This document shows positions 1-7,875 of a stretch of DNA of 36,827 nt, piece after piece. How positions within the stretch are numbered: position 1 is the stretch's first letter; each line of letters starts with the position of its first letter. The notes under the pieces were generated by a model. It did no database searches. It was not told the origin of the DNA and saw nothing but the letters and a program-made list of their open reading frames with translations. A program made the translations under genes and the position numbers. The DNA lies in the NCBI GenBank assembly GCA_052388025.1, contig JBQTIP010000080.1, positions 1-36,827 on the forward strand, read 5' to 3'. The DNA is from JBQTIP01 sp052388025. Lineage in GTDB: Bacteria; Actinomycetota; UBA4738; HRBIN12.

Positions 1-1857
1 CCCCGGCTCACAGTCGTCGGGGAGCTTCTGGCCGATGTGAGCCGCTCGGGCGACGTCCCTCATCGACAGCGTCCGATCCGGAGCCCCGGCCACCGAGAAC
101 GAGCCCTGCGAGTAGTCGAGGTCCTCCTCCGCGGCCTCGAGGAGGTGGGCGGCGATCCTCTTCGCCTTCGACAGCACCTTCTGCGCGGCCAGGTATGCGG
201 CGACCCCACCGACGACGAGGCTTCGGGAGCCGAACGTGCCCGTTCCCATCGGCACGATCGCCGTATCCCCGTGGTGCACCGCCACGTCGTCCATCGCTAC
301 CCCGAGGACGTCTGCCACTATCTGAGCCCACACGGTGGCATGGCCCTGGCCGCTCGGCTGGGACCCCGTCAGGACCTCGACGTCGCCGCTCGCGAGGATC
401 CGAACCTGTCCGGATTCCCACCCGCTGGACTCGTAGTTCACCATCTCGAGCACGGCGGAGGGCCCGATCCCCGCCGCGTCTACGTAGGAGGAGATGCCGA
501 CGCCCAGTCTGAGACCCTCTCCGGAGGAACGGCGGCGCGCCTGCTCGGCTCGGATCTCATCGTAGCCCACCAAGTCGAGGGCCCGGTCGAGGGCCTTTTC
601 GTAGTCCGCGGAGTCGTACGGGATGCCGGCCGCGTTCGGCACTCCCTCGCCGCGGGGCAGGAAGTTCTGCCGACGGATCTCGGCCGGGTCCTTTCCGATC
701 TCCGAGGCCAGGACGTCCATCATCCGCTCGATCGCATAAGCGGCCTCCGGCCTCCCGGCTCCGCGGTAGGCGCCGGTCGGAGTTTGATTGGTGAAGACCC
801 CCGTGCACTCGTACCGGTATGCATCGGCTCCGTACGCGCCGCCGAAGAACAGCCTCCCGATGACCGGGATTCCAGGGGTCTCGAGCTGCAGGTACGCGCC
901 CATCGAGGCCACGACCGAGACGCGGATCCCCGTAACCCTCCCGTCGGCGGTGGCGGCCAATTCGACCCGCTGTACCTGGCCCCGTCCGTGAGTCGTGGCC
1001 AAAGAGTGCTCCGACCGCCCCTCCACCCACTTGATTGGGCGGCCGAGCCGTCGCGCCAGCGTGACGGCGAGGGCCTCCTCCGCGTACACGTTCAGCTTGG
1101 CTCCGAAACCCCCGCCGACGTCCGGACCGATGACGCGCAGCTTGTGCTCCGGTACCCCTATGCAGGAGGCGAGCGTCCTCTTGACGACGTGCGGGATCTG
1201 GGTCGATGTCCAAAGCACGAACTCGTCGAGGCCGGGACGCGGCTCGACCACCACCGCTCTGGTCTCGATGGGGTTGGCAATGACCCGCTGCTGTCGGAAC
1301 GTTCGGGCGACCCGAACATCGGCATCTCCGAAGACCTGGTCCACGCCGGCGCCGGACGAATAGGCGAGTGAGAAGCAGCGATTCGTTCCGAATTCAGGAT
1401 GGACCAGGGGGGCGGCCGGATCGAGCGCCGTCTCGAGATCGATCACGGCGGGGAGGGGGTCGAACTCCACCTCCACAGCCTCGGCCGCGTCCTCTGCCGC
1501 GGCTTGAGACTCCGCTACAACGACGGCCACGCCGTCCCCGGCGTACTTGACCTCGTCCAGCGCGAGGGGCCAGTGCTCCGGGACATTGATGTCGTCGACG
1601 ATCGGCCAGATCATGGGAAGGGGCGCCGGCCAGTCTCGCAGCAGGTCCTTCCCGGAGAACGCAGCGACGGCCCCACGTGTCGCCAATGCTCCTTGCACAT
1701 CGACATTCACGATGCGCGCATGCGCGAACGGACTTCGCACGACGACCATGTGGGCGGCGTTCGGGATCGACAGATTGCCAACGTAGCGCCCGTTCCCCGT
1801 CACGAGCGCCAGATCCTCTCGCCTCGGAACAGCGCGCCCCCTGTATTCCCGGTTCAC
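1..1857 (-). CDS. Molybdenum hydroxylase large subunit, form II CoxL / aldehyde oxidase type (partial, 3' end missing)
   Basis: The minus-strand frame is open from a GTG at 1857 to the window edge (619 codons), so the C-terminus with the catalytic Glu is not visible; the family is usually about 770-800 residues. Residues 1-30 carry the typical entry motif (GRAVPRREDLALVTGNGRY). The molybdopterin motif GGGFGAK is near residue 248 and the active-site loop is AYRGAGR at residues 363-369 (751-771). That loop is the form II signature, not the AYRCSFR loop of true form I CO dehydrogenase. The product is therefore an aldehyde, purine or heterocycle hydroxylase-like enzyme, and CO oxidation should not be assumed. 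The start was chosen because a GGGGGAGGGA ribosome site directly precedes it and the upstream LLM gene stops 40 bases earlier. Small FeS and FAD subunits are not beside it on the visible side. Confidence 0.88.
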   Translation of the reverse strand, partial: MNREYRGRAVPRREDLALVTGNGRYVGNLSIPNAAHMVVVRSPFAHARIVNVDVQGALATRGAVAAFSGKDLLRDWPAPLPMIWPIVDDINVPEHWPLALDEVKYAGDGVAVVVAESQAAAEDAAEAVEVEFDPLPAVIDLETALDPAAPLVHPEFGTNRCFSLAYSSGAGVDQVFGDADVRVARTFRQQRVIANPIETRAVVVEPRPGLDEFVLWTSTQIPHVVKRTLASCIGVPEHKLRVIGPDVGGGFGAKLNVYAEEALAVTLARRLGRPIKWVEGRSEHSLATTHGRGQVQRVELAATADGRVTGIRVSVVASMGAYLQLETPGIPVIGRLFFGGAYGADAYRYECTGVFTNQTPTGAYRGAGRPEAAYAIERMMDVLASEIGKDPAEIRRQNFLPRGEGVPNAAGIPYDSADYEKALDRALDLVGYDEIRAEQARRRSSGEGLRLGVGISSYVDAAGIGPSAVLEMVNYESSGWESGQVRILASGDVEVLTGSQPSGQGHATVWAQIVADVLGVAMDDVAVHHGDTAIVPMGTGTFGSRSLVVGGVAAYLAAQKVLSKAKRIAAHLLEAAEEDLDYSQGSFSVAGAPDRTLSMRDVARAAHIGQKLPDDCEPG

Positions 1858-1897
1858 TCCCTCCCCCGGTTTCCCCGCGATCCGGAGAGCTTCCCCG

Positions 1898-2860
1898 TCA
1901 CTGGAGTTGCCCCGGTTGCGCAAGATGATCGAACTCCACCGCCAGCCTCGGCACGACCTCCACCGCCAGCGTCTCCGCCTGCTCCTGCTGGTCGAAGACC
2001 GGGTTCAGCACGATGAGCCCGGCTCCCGCCCCGGCCACGGCGGCCAGGCCGGCGACGCAGACGTCCGGCGGGCCGAACACCGAGACGCGGTCGGCCAGGT
2101 CCGGGTCGCCGTAGATCAGGGTGAACCAGCGGCGCAGGCGCGAGCGGGCCCGGTCCCGGTCCGGGTCCACCGCCACGTACACCCGCTTGGCCACCGAGAA
2201 CGCGGCGGGGTCCCGTCCCTCGGCCTCGAGGCCATCCCGCAGGACCGTGACAGCCCGCTCGAACTCCTGGGTGCTCGAGGACCCGGCCCCGATCCACCCG
2301 TCGGCCATCCGCGCCGCACGCCGTACCGCCGGGGGCCGGCCGCCGCCGAACCACACGGGGGGATGCGGCCGCTGGACCGGCTTCGGCTCGACCGCCACCT
2401 CGTCCAACTGCCAGAACTCCCCGTGGAACGTCACCGACGCTTCCGTCCACAGGAGCTTCAGCAGCCGGACCGCCTCCTCGAACCTCCGCACCCGGCCCTC
2501 GGGCGAAAGGCCGAACGCCGGGTAGCGCTCCCGCCCCCCGCCGAGCGCCAGGCCGGCGATCAAGCGCCCCCGCGAGAGCTGGTCGATCGTGGCCAGGTCT
2601 TTGGCGAGCGCCACCGGGATCCGCAGCGGTAGAAGGATCACCGCCGTCCCCAGTCGGATGCGGCGGGTTACGGCGGCCGCGTGGGCGAGGAGGGCAACCG
2701 GCTCCAGGGTCGGGCCGATCCCGATCGGCTGCTCCAGGACCCAGGCGCTCGAGAACCCCAGCTCCTCGGCCCGGGCCAGGAACAGGTGCAGTCCCTCGAC
2801 GTCGGCCGTGGGTCCGGACTGCACCTGTGGGATGCCTATTCCGAATTCCACCTCTTCCAC
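1898..2860 (-). CDS. LLM class flavin/F420-dependent oxidoreductase
   Basis: About 320 residues with the luciferase-like TIM-barrel pattern: FGIGIPQ at the N-terminus, AEELGFSSAWVLEQ, TRRIRLGTAVILLPLR, a SRGRLIAGLALGGG phosphate-binding segment and PPVWFGGG. These are features of the LLM family, whose members use F420 or reduced flavin; the substrate cannot be read from sequence. I prefer the GTG at 2860, which has an AGGAG site 6-7 bases upstream and starts right at the conserved first strand. An in-frame GTG at 2923 would add 21 unconserved residues with no clear ribosome site. It lies 40 bases upstream of the CoxL-type gene on the same strand, so the two are probably co-transcribed. A second, different LLM gene lies at 18718-19674. 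Confidence 0.88.
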   Translation of the reverse strand: MEEVEFGIGIPQVQSGPTADVEGLHLFLARAEELGFSSAWVLEQPIGIGPTLEPVALLAHAAAVTRRIRLGTAVILLPLRIPVALAKDLATIDQLSRGRLIAGLALGGGRERYPAFGLSPEGRVRRFEEAVRLLKLLWTEASVTFHGEFWQLDEVAVEPKPVQRPHPPVWFGGGRPPAVRRAARMADGWIGAGSSSTQEFERAVTVLRDGLEAEGRDPAAFSVAKRVYVAVDPDRDRARSRLRRWFTLIYGDPDLADRVSVFGPPDVCVAGLAAVAGAGAGLIVLNPVFDQQEQAETLAVEVVPRLAVEFDHLAQPGQLQ

Positions 2861-2996
2861 CCCGCTCCTCGAGCCCTCAAGCCGGTTCACACGTGTAGGT
2901 AGCAAGCGATCCTCGGGTTCCACTCTCAGTCTGCCCCAATCAGGCGCGGGGTGTACAATCCCGCCCTTCGAGAGGGCGTGGGGGGAGGCCGCGACG
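2861..2996. promoter_or_regulatory. Divergent intergenic region with weak promoter elements
   Basis: This 136-base gap separates the leftward LLM gene from the rightward CodA-like gene and must hold both promoters. On the plus strand a TACAAT hexamer at 2954-2959 resembles a -10 box, but nothing close to TTGACA lies 16-18 bases upstream. An 8-base perfect palindrome ACACGTGT lies at 2889-2896, inside the probable leader of the LLM gene. The GGGGGAGG ribosome site of the CodA-like gene is at about 2981-2988. The assignment is tentative. Confidence 0.35.
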
Positions 2997-4313
2997 GTGG
3001 AGACGGTGGACCTGGTGGTTCGGAACGCGAGGATCTACCCGACGCCCGAGCGAGGGAGCGAGCTGTCCGATGTGAGCGTCGAGGACGGGCGGATCGGCGC
3101 CGTCGCCCCCGCCGGGACCCTCCGGAGCGTCGCAGGAGCGACGGAGCTCGACGCGGCGGGCGGCCTAGTGTCTCCCCCGTTCGCCGACACGCACATCCAC
3201 CTGGACTCCGTCCTGACTGTCGGCGAGCCCAGGTACAACGAGTCCGGAACCCTGATCGAGGGCATCCTCACCTGGGCCGAGCGGAAGAAGAGCCTGACCC
3301 ACGACGACGTGAAGCGCCGAGCCCGCCAGGCGGTCCTGTGGAAGGTCGCCCAGGGGACGGGTTTCATCCGGAGCCACGTCGACGTGTGCGACCCCGAGCT
3401 CGTCGCCCTCGTGGCCCTGCTGGAGCTGCGGGAGGAGCTCCGCGACCTGGTCGATCTGGAGCTGATCGCCTTCCCTCAGGACGGCGTCCTGAGCTTCCCG
3501 GGCGGGAAGGATCTCATGCGCAAGGCGATGGAGCTCGGGTGCCACGTGGTGGGGGGTATCCCGCACTACGAGTGGACGCGGGAAGACGGGATCGCCGAGA
3601 TCGAATTCGTGTTCGACCTTGCCCGGGAGTTCGACGCCCCCCTGGACCTCCACTGCGACGAGACCGACGACGACCAGTCCCGCTTCCTCGAGCACGTCGC
3701 CGCCCACACCATGCGCGACGGCCTGCAGGGGCGCGTCGCGGCCAGCCACACCACCGCCATGGGGAGCTACAACGACGCCTACGCCTTCAAGCTGCTTCAG
3801 ATCCTGAAGCGTGCCGGCGTGACCATCGTGGCCAACCCGCTCACGAACATCCTCCTACAGGGGCGCTTCGACACCTACCCGAAGCGAAGGGGCGTCACCC
3901 GCGTAAAGGAGCTCGACGCGGCCGGGGTCAACGTCGCATGCGGCTACGACTGCATCATGGACCCCTGGTACCCCCTGGGAACGGGCTCGATGCTCGACGC
4001 GCTCTTCATGCTGGTGCACGCCGGCCAGATGAGCGGGCGCTCGGAGCTGTTCCGCTCCTACGACATGGTGACGAGGAACCCGCTGGTGGGGGCCGGCCGC
4101 GACTGGAGCATCGATTCCGGGAAGCCGGCCAACTTCATCGTGCTGGACTGCAGCGACGAGGTCGAGGCCATCCGGCTGCGGCCGGCCGTCCGGTGGGTGG
4201 TTCGAGGCGGACGGGTCGTGGCCGAGACGGAGCCGGCGAGAACCCGCGTGATCGGCCTGGGGTGGGAACAGGAGATGGCTTTCGGCGTCACACGGCCGGA
4301 GGCGGTTCCCTAG
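2997..4313 (+). CDS. Cytosine deaminase (CodA)-like amidohydrolase with altered substrate-pocket residue
   Basis: 438 residues, strongly CodA-like over the whole length, as I remember the E. coli enzyme (427 residues). CodA deaminates cytosine to uracil; relatives act on creatinine or isocytosine. Metal and catalytic residues are all present at a constant offset of five from E. coli: His66 and His68 (THIHLD), His219 and Glu222 (HCDETDD), His251 (SHTTAM) and Asp318. The segment GHDD of E. coli CodA reads GYDC here, so the positions matching His312 and Asp314 are Tyr317 and Cys319. Position 314 is known to affect CodA substrate preference, so this enzyme probably prefers a different ring. The GTG start at 2997 has GGGGGAGG 8 bases upstream. 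An NCS1 permease follows, as in codBA operons. Function beyond cyclic amidine/aminopyrimidine deaminase is inference. Confidence 0.9.
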   Translation: METVDLVVRNARIYPTPERGSELSDVSVEDGRIGAVAPAGTLRSVAGATELDAAGGLVSPPFADTHIHLDSVLTVGEPRYNESGTLIEGILTWAERKKSLTHDDVKRRARQAVLWKVAQGTGFIRSHVDVCDPELVALVALLELREELRDLVDLELIAFPQDGVLSFPGGKDLMRKAMELGCHVVGGIPHYEWTREDGIAEIEFVFDLAREFDAPLDLHCDETDDDQSRFLEHVAAHTMRDGLQGRVAASHTTAMGSYNDAYAFKLLQILKRAGVTIVANPLTNILLQGRFDTYPKRRGVTRVKELDAAGVNVACGYDCIMDPWYPLGTGSMLDALFMLVHAGQMSGRSELFRSYDMVTRNPLVGAGRDWSIDSGKPANFIVLDCSDEVEAIRLRPAVRWVVRGGRVVAETEPARTRVIGLGWEQEMAFGVTRPEAVP

Positions 4314-4590
4314 CCGATGTGCATCCCTCCGGGCGGCCACAGTCTGTGGCACGGCGCGGCGCGGAATCTCATAGTCTGGTCCTTGCGTTGGCTCGGCTCC
4401 CTGACTTAGCTACCCCTTGGGATGGGGTTCCTGAGTTTCAACGTGGGCCAGGAAAGGTGGCCTATGACCGAGGTTGTCGGCGTGTACCCATCGTCGGCCT
4501 TCAGGCTCGAGGGTAAGACTTCCCTCCTCGGCCCGATCCGGCGGCAGTAGTACCTGGGAGAGGCAGAGCGGCGCGACCCTGGAGGGGGAC
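4314..4590 (+). other. 277-base leader between the deaminase and permease genes, with possible RNA structure
   Basis: No convincing ORF. The gap is unusually long for this compact window. It contains the 15-base palindrome at 4336-4350 (listed separately). It also holds a stem that can form from GGCTCGAGGG (4504-4513) and the CCCTCCTCGGCC segment (4522-4533), with GAGGG/CCCTC as the core. I compared it by eye with guanidine-I, glycine, TPP, cobalamin and THF riboswitch patterns and saw no match. A regulated leader for the permease is possible but unproven. The ribosome site GGAGGGGG at 4581-4588 belongs to the permease. Confidence 0.35.
4336..4350. promoter_or_regulatory. 15-base palindrome, candidate operator
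   Basis: The sequence is GCCACAG-T-CTGTGGC: two perfect 7-base arms around one base, 23 bases after the deaminase stop codon. Its size and symmetry suit a dimeric repressor or activator site, and it lies at the head of the long leader of the NCS1 permease gene. It is too short in the loop to be a good RNA hairpin, so a DNA-binding site is likelier than a terminator. The binding protein is unknown. Confidence 0.35.
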
Positions 4591-6024
4591 ATGGCGGAAA
4601 CGATTGCGTCGGAAGTGCGGCTCGACACGCACAGCATCGAGCCGATACCGGAGCGCGACAAGGACTCAACCGGCCTGCAGCAGATGTGGATCTGGGCCGG
4701 GGCGAACATCGCGCCGATCAACTGGGCTCTGGGGGCGCTCGGCATCCTGCTCGGCCTCGGCCTCGTGGAGACCATCCTGATCGTCGTCATCGGCAACATC
4801 ATCGGCTGCGCGATCTTCGCCGCATTCACGGTGATGGGGCATAAGACCGGGGTCAACCAGATGGTGCTGTCCCGCTCCGTGTTCGGGCGCCGGGGCGGCT
4901 ACCTCTCGTCGTGGATGCAGTTCTTTTTCACGATGGGCTGGATCGGGGTGAACACGTACTTCCCGGTCCTTCTCGCCGTGGGCATCCTCGGCCACTTCGG
5001 GGTCGAGGACACCTTCTTCATCCGGTTCATCATCGTCACCATCATCATGATCGCCCAGGTTGGGATCGGCGTGTACGGCTTCTACCTGATCCAGACCTTC
5101 GAGAAGTACACCGTCCCGGTCACTTTGGCGATCATGGCGCTGATGAGCGTTCTGGCTTGGACCAGGCCGGGGGTGGTGGACTGGGGCCTCACGACGGAGC
5201 TGACCGGGGCCGCCCACTTCTCCAGCATCACCGCGCTCGTGACCGCCATCGGCGTCGGCTGGGGGATCTCCTGGGTGACATGGGCGTCGGACTACTCGCG
5301 TTTCGTGCCCAGGACCGTCTCCTCGAAGTCCGTCTTCTGGTACAGCTACGTCGGGATGTTCGTCCCGACTGTCTGGCTGGCCATCCTCGGGGCGTCGATC
5401 GCGAGCGTCAGCGTCAGCGCAGACCCGGCCAGGCTGGTGACGTCGGTGTTCGGGGGCATCGTCGCCGTGCTGGTCATGCTGATGGTGCTCCATGGGCCCA
5501 TCGCCACGAACATCCTGAACGTGTACTCGTCGGCCCTGGCCGCCGCGAGCGCCGGAGTCCGGGCCTCACGGCTGGTGCTGGGGCTCATCGCCGGCGTCGT
5601 CGGCTACGTGGTGACCATCATCTTCCTGCGCTCGCCCGACTTCGCCCAAACCTTCGACTTCTGGATGGTCGGCCTCATCCTTTGGATGTCGCCGTGGGCG
5701 GGGGTGATCCTGGCCGACTTCTACCTGCTCCGGAAGCAGCGGATCGACGTGGATCAGCTCTACGCGGATCCCCGTCGGAGTGCCTATGGCGATTTCAACT
5801 GGGTGGGCATCGGGGCCTTCGTCGTGGGTTTGATCGCCGGCTGGAACTTCGAGTTCGGCCTGGTCGCACCCCTTCAGGGTTATGTCTCGAAGGAATTGCT
5901 GAACGGCGCCGACCTCAGCTGGCTGGTCGGAGGGGTGGTGGCGGGCGCCGTGTACCTGGTCGGGATGCGCGGGCGGGCCACGGCCCCGACCAAGGAGATG
6001 ATGGCGTCCGCGGCCGGGTCCTAG
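4591..6024 (+). CDS. NCS1 family nucleobase/hydantoin-type permease
   Basis: 477 residues with about 12 hydrophobic segments. It is a cytosine permease-like member of the nucleobase:cation symporter-1 family, found in the inner membrane. The N-terminal part has IWAGANIAPINWALG, and an SRSVFGRRGGYLSS loop and the helix containing WASDYSRFVPR are typical NCS1 landmarks. NCS1 proteins import cytosine, purines, allantoin, hydantoins or thiamine; the exact substrate is not readable. The ATG at 4591 has GGAGGGGG just upstream. An in-frame upstream start at 4474 would add residues with no membrane character and was rejected. Pairing with the CodA-like deaminase suggests that it imports the deaminase substrate. 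Confidence 0.9.
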   Translation: MAETIASEVRLDTHSIEPIPERDKDSTGLQQMWIWAGANIAPINWALGALGILLGLGLVETILIVVIGNIIGCAIFAAFTVMGHKTGVNQMVLSRSVFGRRGGYLSSWMQFFFTMGWIGVNTYFPVLLAVGILGHFGVEDTFFIRFIIVTIIMIAQVGIGVYGFYLIQTFEKYTVPVTLAIMALMSVLAWTRPGVVDWGLTTELTGAAHFSSITALVTAIGVGWGISWVTWASDYSRFVPRTVSSKSVFWYSYVGMFVPTVWLAILGASIASVSVSADPARLVTSVFGGIVAVLVMLMVLHGPIATNILNVYSSALAAASAGVRASRLVLGLIAGVVGYVVTIIFLRSPDFAQTFDFWMVGLILWMSPWAGVILADFYLLRKQRIDVDQLYADPRRSAYGDFNWVGIGAFVVGLIAGWNFEFGLVAPLQGYVSKELLNGADLSWLVGGVVAGAVYLVGMRGRATAPTKEMMASAAGS

Positions 6025-6057
6025 CGATCCGGAGGCCGGCGGGGACGAGCCGGGAGG

Positions 6058-7185
6058 ATGATCCGGGCGGCGGTGCTGACGGCGCCGGAGAAGCTCGAGA
6101 TCAAGGGCTTCCCGGAGTCAGCACCGCCCAGCGACGGGGCGCTGCTCCGAGTGACCCACTGTGGCGTGTGCGGGACGGACCCGCACATGTACACCGGGCA
6201 TCTAGCGGTCCCGATGCCGCTCGTGATGGGGCACGAGTTCGCCGGCGTGCTCGAGGGGTGGGGTCCCGACTTCCCCGCCCGCGACGTCTACGGGTTGGAC
6301 CTCCGGGCGGGGGACCCGGTCGTGGTCGGGACCACCCTCTCCTGCGGCACCTGCTACTACTGCAGGTTCCTCCCCCAGCGGGAGAACCTCTGTCAGAACG
6401 TGAACATCTACGGGATCACGCTCGGCTGCGACGAGGAGCCCTTCGTGCGCGGGGGGTACGCCGACCTGACGTACCTCTTTCCGCAGACCTGGCTCTTCAA
6501 GCTTCCTTCCAACGTGACGCTCAAGATGGCGGCGCTGTCCGATCCCATCGCCTGCGGCACACGAGCGCTGGAGCGGGCCTTCGCCCCCGGGATGCCCTGG
6601 GCCGGCGAGGGCATGGGACTGGGAAGGTCGGTGGTCGTCCAGGGCCTGGGACCGATCGGCATCCTCACCGGCGCGGCGGCGCGGGCCATGGGAGGTAGCC
6701 CGGTCATCGGCATCGACCGCATCCCGATGCGTATGGAGATGGCCGGCCGCTTCGGGTTCGACGAGGTGCTCTCACTGGAGGAGCTGCCCGATGTCGAGGA
6801 CCGGGTTCGGGCGGTGCGCTCGATGACGCGCGGACTGGGAGCCGACGTGGTAGTCGAAGTCGTGGGACTGCCGGCGGCGTTCGCCGAGTCCCTGCGCCTG
6901 GTGCGTAGAGGCGGTCGGATCGTCGAGTTCGGCCACTTCACGGACAACGGGACGATGCCGCTGAACCCCCAGCACATCGTCAACCTGGATGTGGACATCC
7001 TGGGGTCCTACGCCTACCCCAACTCCCAGATCGGCACCTCGCTGGCGTTCCTGTCCCGGTACTCGGACGCCTACCCGTTCGAGGACCTGGTTACCCACAC
7101 ATTCGGGGTGCACGCCACCGAACTGGCGATCCAAGCGAGCCGCGACAAGCTGTGCGTGAAGGCGATGGTGGTGTCCGAGAGCTGA
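6058..7185 (+). CDS. Zinc-dependent alcohol dehydrogenase family protein (MDR)
   Basis: 375 residues with medium-chain dehydrogenase layout. The catalytic zinc ligands are Cys38 (CGVCGTD) and His59-Glu60 (MGHEFAG). A structural zinc lobe has Cys96, Cys99, Cys102 and Cys112; the last spacing is nine residues rather than the usual seven. The NAD(P) loop is GLGPIG. It is followed by a strand ending in Asp (VIGIDR), which favours NAD over NADP. It probably oxidises an alcohol or polyol, substrate unknown. The ATG at 6058 lies 33 bases after the permease stop; a GGGAGG motif touches the ATG and another GGAGG lies about 20 bases upstream, so the ribosome site is not ideal. It is likely in the same transcript as the permease. 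Confidence 0.9.
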   Translation: MIRAAVLTAPEKLEIKGFPESAPPSDGALLRVTHCGVCGTDPHMYTGHLAVPMPLVMGHEFAGVLEGWGPDFPARDVYGLDLRAGDPVVVGTTLSCGTCYYCRFLPQRENLCQNVNIYGITLGCDEEPFVRGGYADLTYLFPQTWLFKLPSNVTLKMAALSDPIACGTRALERAFAPGMPWAGEGMGLGRSVVVQGLGPIGILTGAAARAMGGSPVIGIDRIPMRMEMAGRFGFDEVLSLEELPDVEDRVRAVRSMTRGLGADVVVEVVGLPAAFAESLRLVRRGGRIVEFGHFTDNGTMPLNPQHIVNLDVDILGSYAYPNSQIGTSLAFLSRYSDAYPFEDLVTHTFGVHATELAIQASRDKLCVKAMVVSES

Positions 7186-7198
7186 GCGCGCCCGCTCA
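7183..7198. terminator. Small hairpin at the convergent gene end
   Basis: TGAGCG-CGCC-CGCTCA forms a perfect 6-base stem with a 4-base loop, covering the stop codon of the alcohol dehydrogenase gene and the stop region of the convergent DUF1989 gene. It could end transcription from both sides, but the stem is short and no T-run follows, so this is a weak call. Confidence 0.3.
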
Positions 7199-7792
7199 AT
7201 CGAGGAGCTCGATCCCGACGGAGGTTGGGTTGTGGTGGTTGATCTCGTTCAGATCCTGCGGACAGGCCGACGCGACCACGATGCAGTCGAGCTCGGCCCG
7301 GAGGAACACGTGATCGCCGGGCTTAGTCGGCGCCGGCCCCCAGGTGAGGGATCCGTCGGGCTCGACCCGGACGTCCATGAACAGGTTGATCGGCTGCGGA
7401 GTCTGCACCCGCTCGTATCCCAGCTCGGCCATGGCGCGGTGGAGGTTCTCCTGGCATGACGCGTGCCACCCCTTCACGCCGAGCAACCGGTAGCGACTCG
7501 GGTCGCACGCCGCGCACAGCATGTCGTGGACGCCGGGAGAACGGTCGTCCTCGAGGCGCAATATCGGCCGGCGGCGGTTCGTGAGGAAGGCCTCCCCGAC
7601 CCGCGGGAACAGCCGGTCGATCGCGACCCGGGTGTGTTCGGCGCTGGCGTACTCGTCGACGTCATCTGGGACGAAGGCAAACAGGTCGACGACCTGGCCT
7701 CCCTCGACGTCGACGACCTTCAAACGGCCTCCCCTCGCGGCCCTCACCGCGCGCGCCTCGCGCGCGGGTACCAGGACGAACGCTCCGGCCAT
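7196..7792 (-). CDS. DUF1989 (urea carboxylase-associated) family protein
   Basis: About 198 residues. It matches the DUF1989 family: an early strand with VVDVEGGQVVDLFAF, a TNRRRPILRLEDD segment, HDMLCAACDPSRY, GWHASCQENL, PQPINLFMDVRV, and an ending with LRAELDCIVVASACPQDLN. The conserved His and Cys residues probably bind a metal. DUF1989 proteins are found beside urea carboxylase, guanidine and amino-compound genes; I know of no settled biochemical role for this type. I chose the ATG at 7792, where family similarity begins; in-frame extension to 7849 gives only Arg-rich residues. It is transcribed away from the ureohydrolase gene (83 bases apart), and a second DUF1989 domain occurs in the fusion protein at 33014-35356. 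Confidence 0.85.
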   Translation of the reverse strand: MAGAFVLVPAREARAVRAARGGRLKVVDVEGGQVVDLFAFVPDDVDEYASAEHTRVAIDRLFPRVGEAFLTNRRRPILRLEDDRSPGVHDMLCAACDPSRYRLLGVKGWHASCQENLHRAMAELGYERVQTPQPINLFMDVRVEPDGSLTWGPAPTKPGDHVFLRAELDCIVVASACPQDLNEINHHNPTSVGIELLD

Positions 7793-7875
7793 CGCGACCC
7801 CCAACCCCCGCCGCGGCCGGACGCCGCGGCTCCTTCGAAGCATAGTCAAGGCCGACCGTCACGAGGAGAAGCGCC

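Noticed and set aside
557..1213. Possible frameshift in the CoxL-type gene, suggested by short minus-strand ORFs
   Set aside because: Reading the third minus frame by hand gives an uninterrupted 619-codon protein with all expected motifs.
37..1371. Long plus-strand ORF over the CoxL-type gene
   Set aside because: It is antisense to a clear minus-strand molybdenum hydroxylase and its protein is Arg/Gly/Pro-rich without any family pattern.
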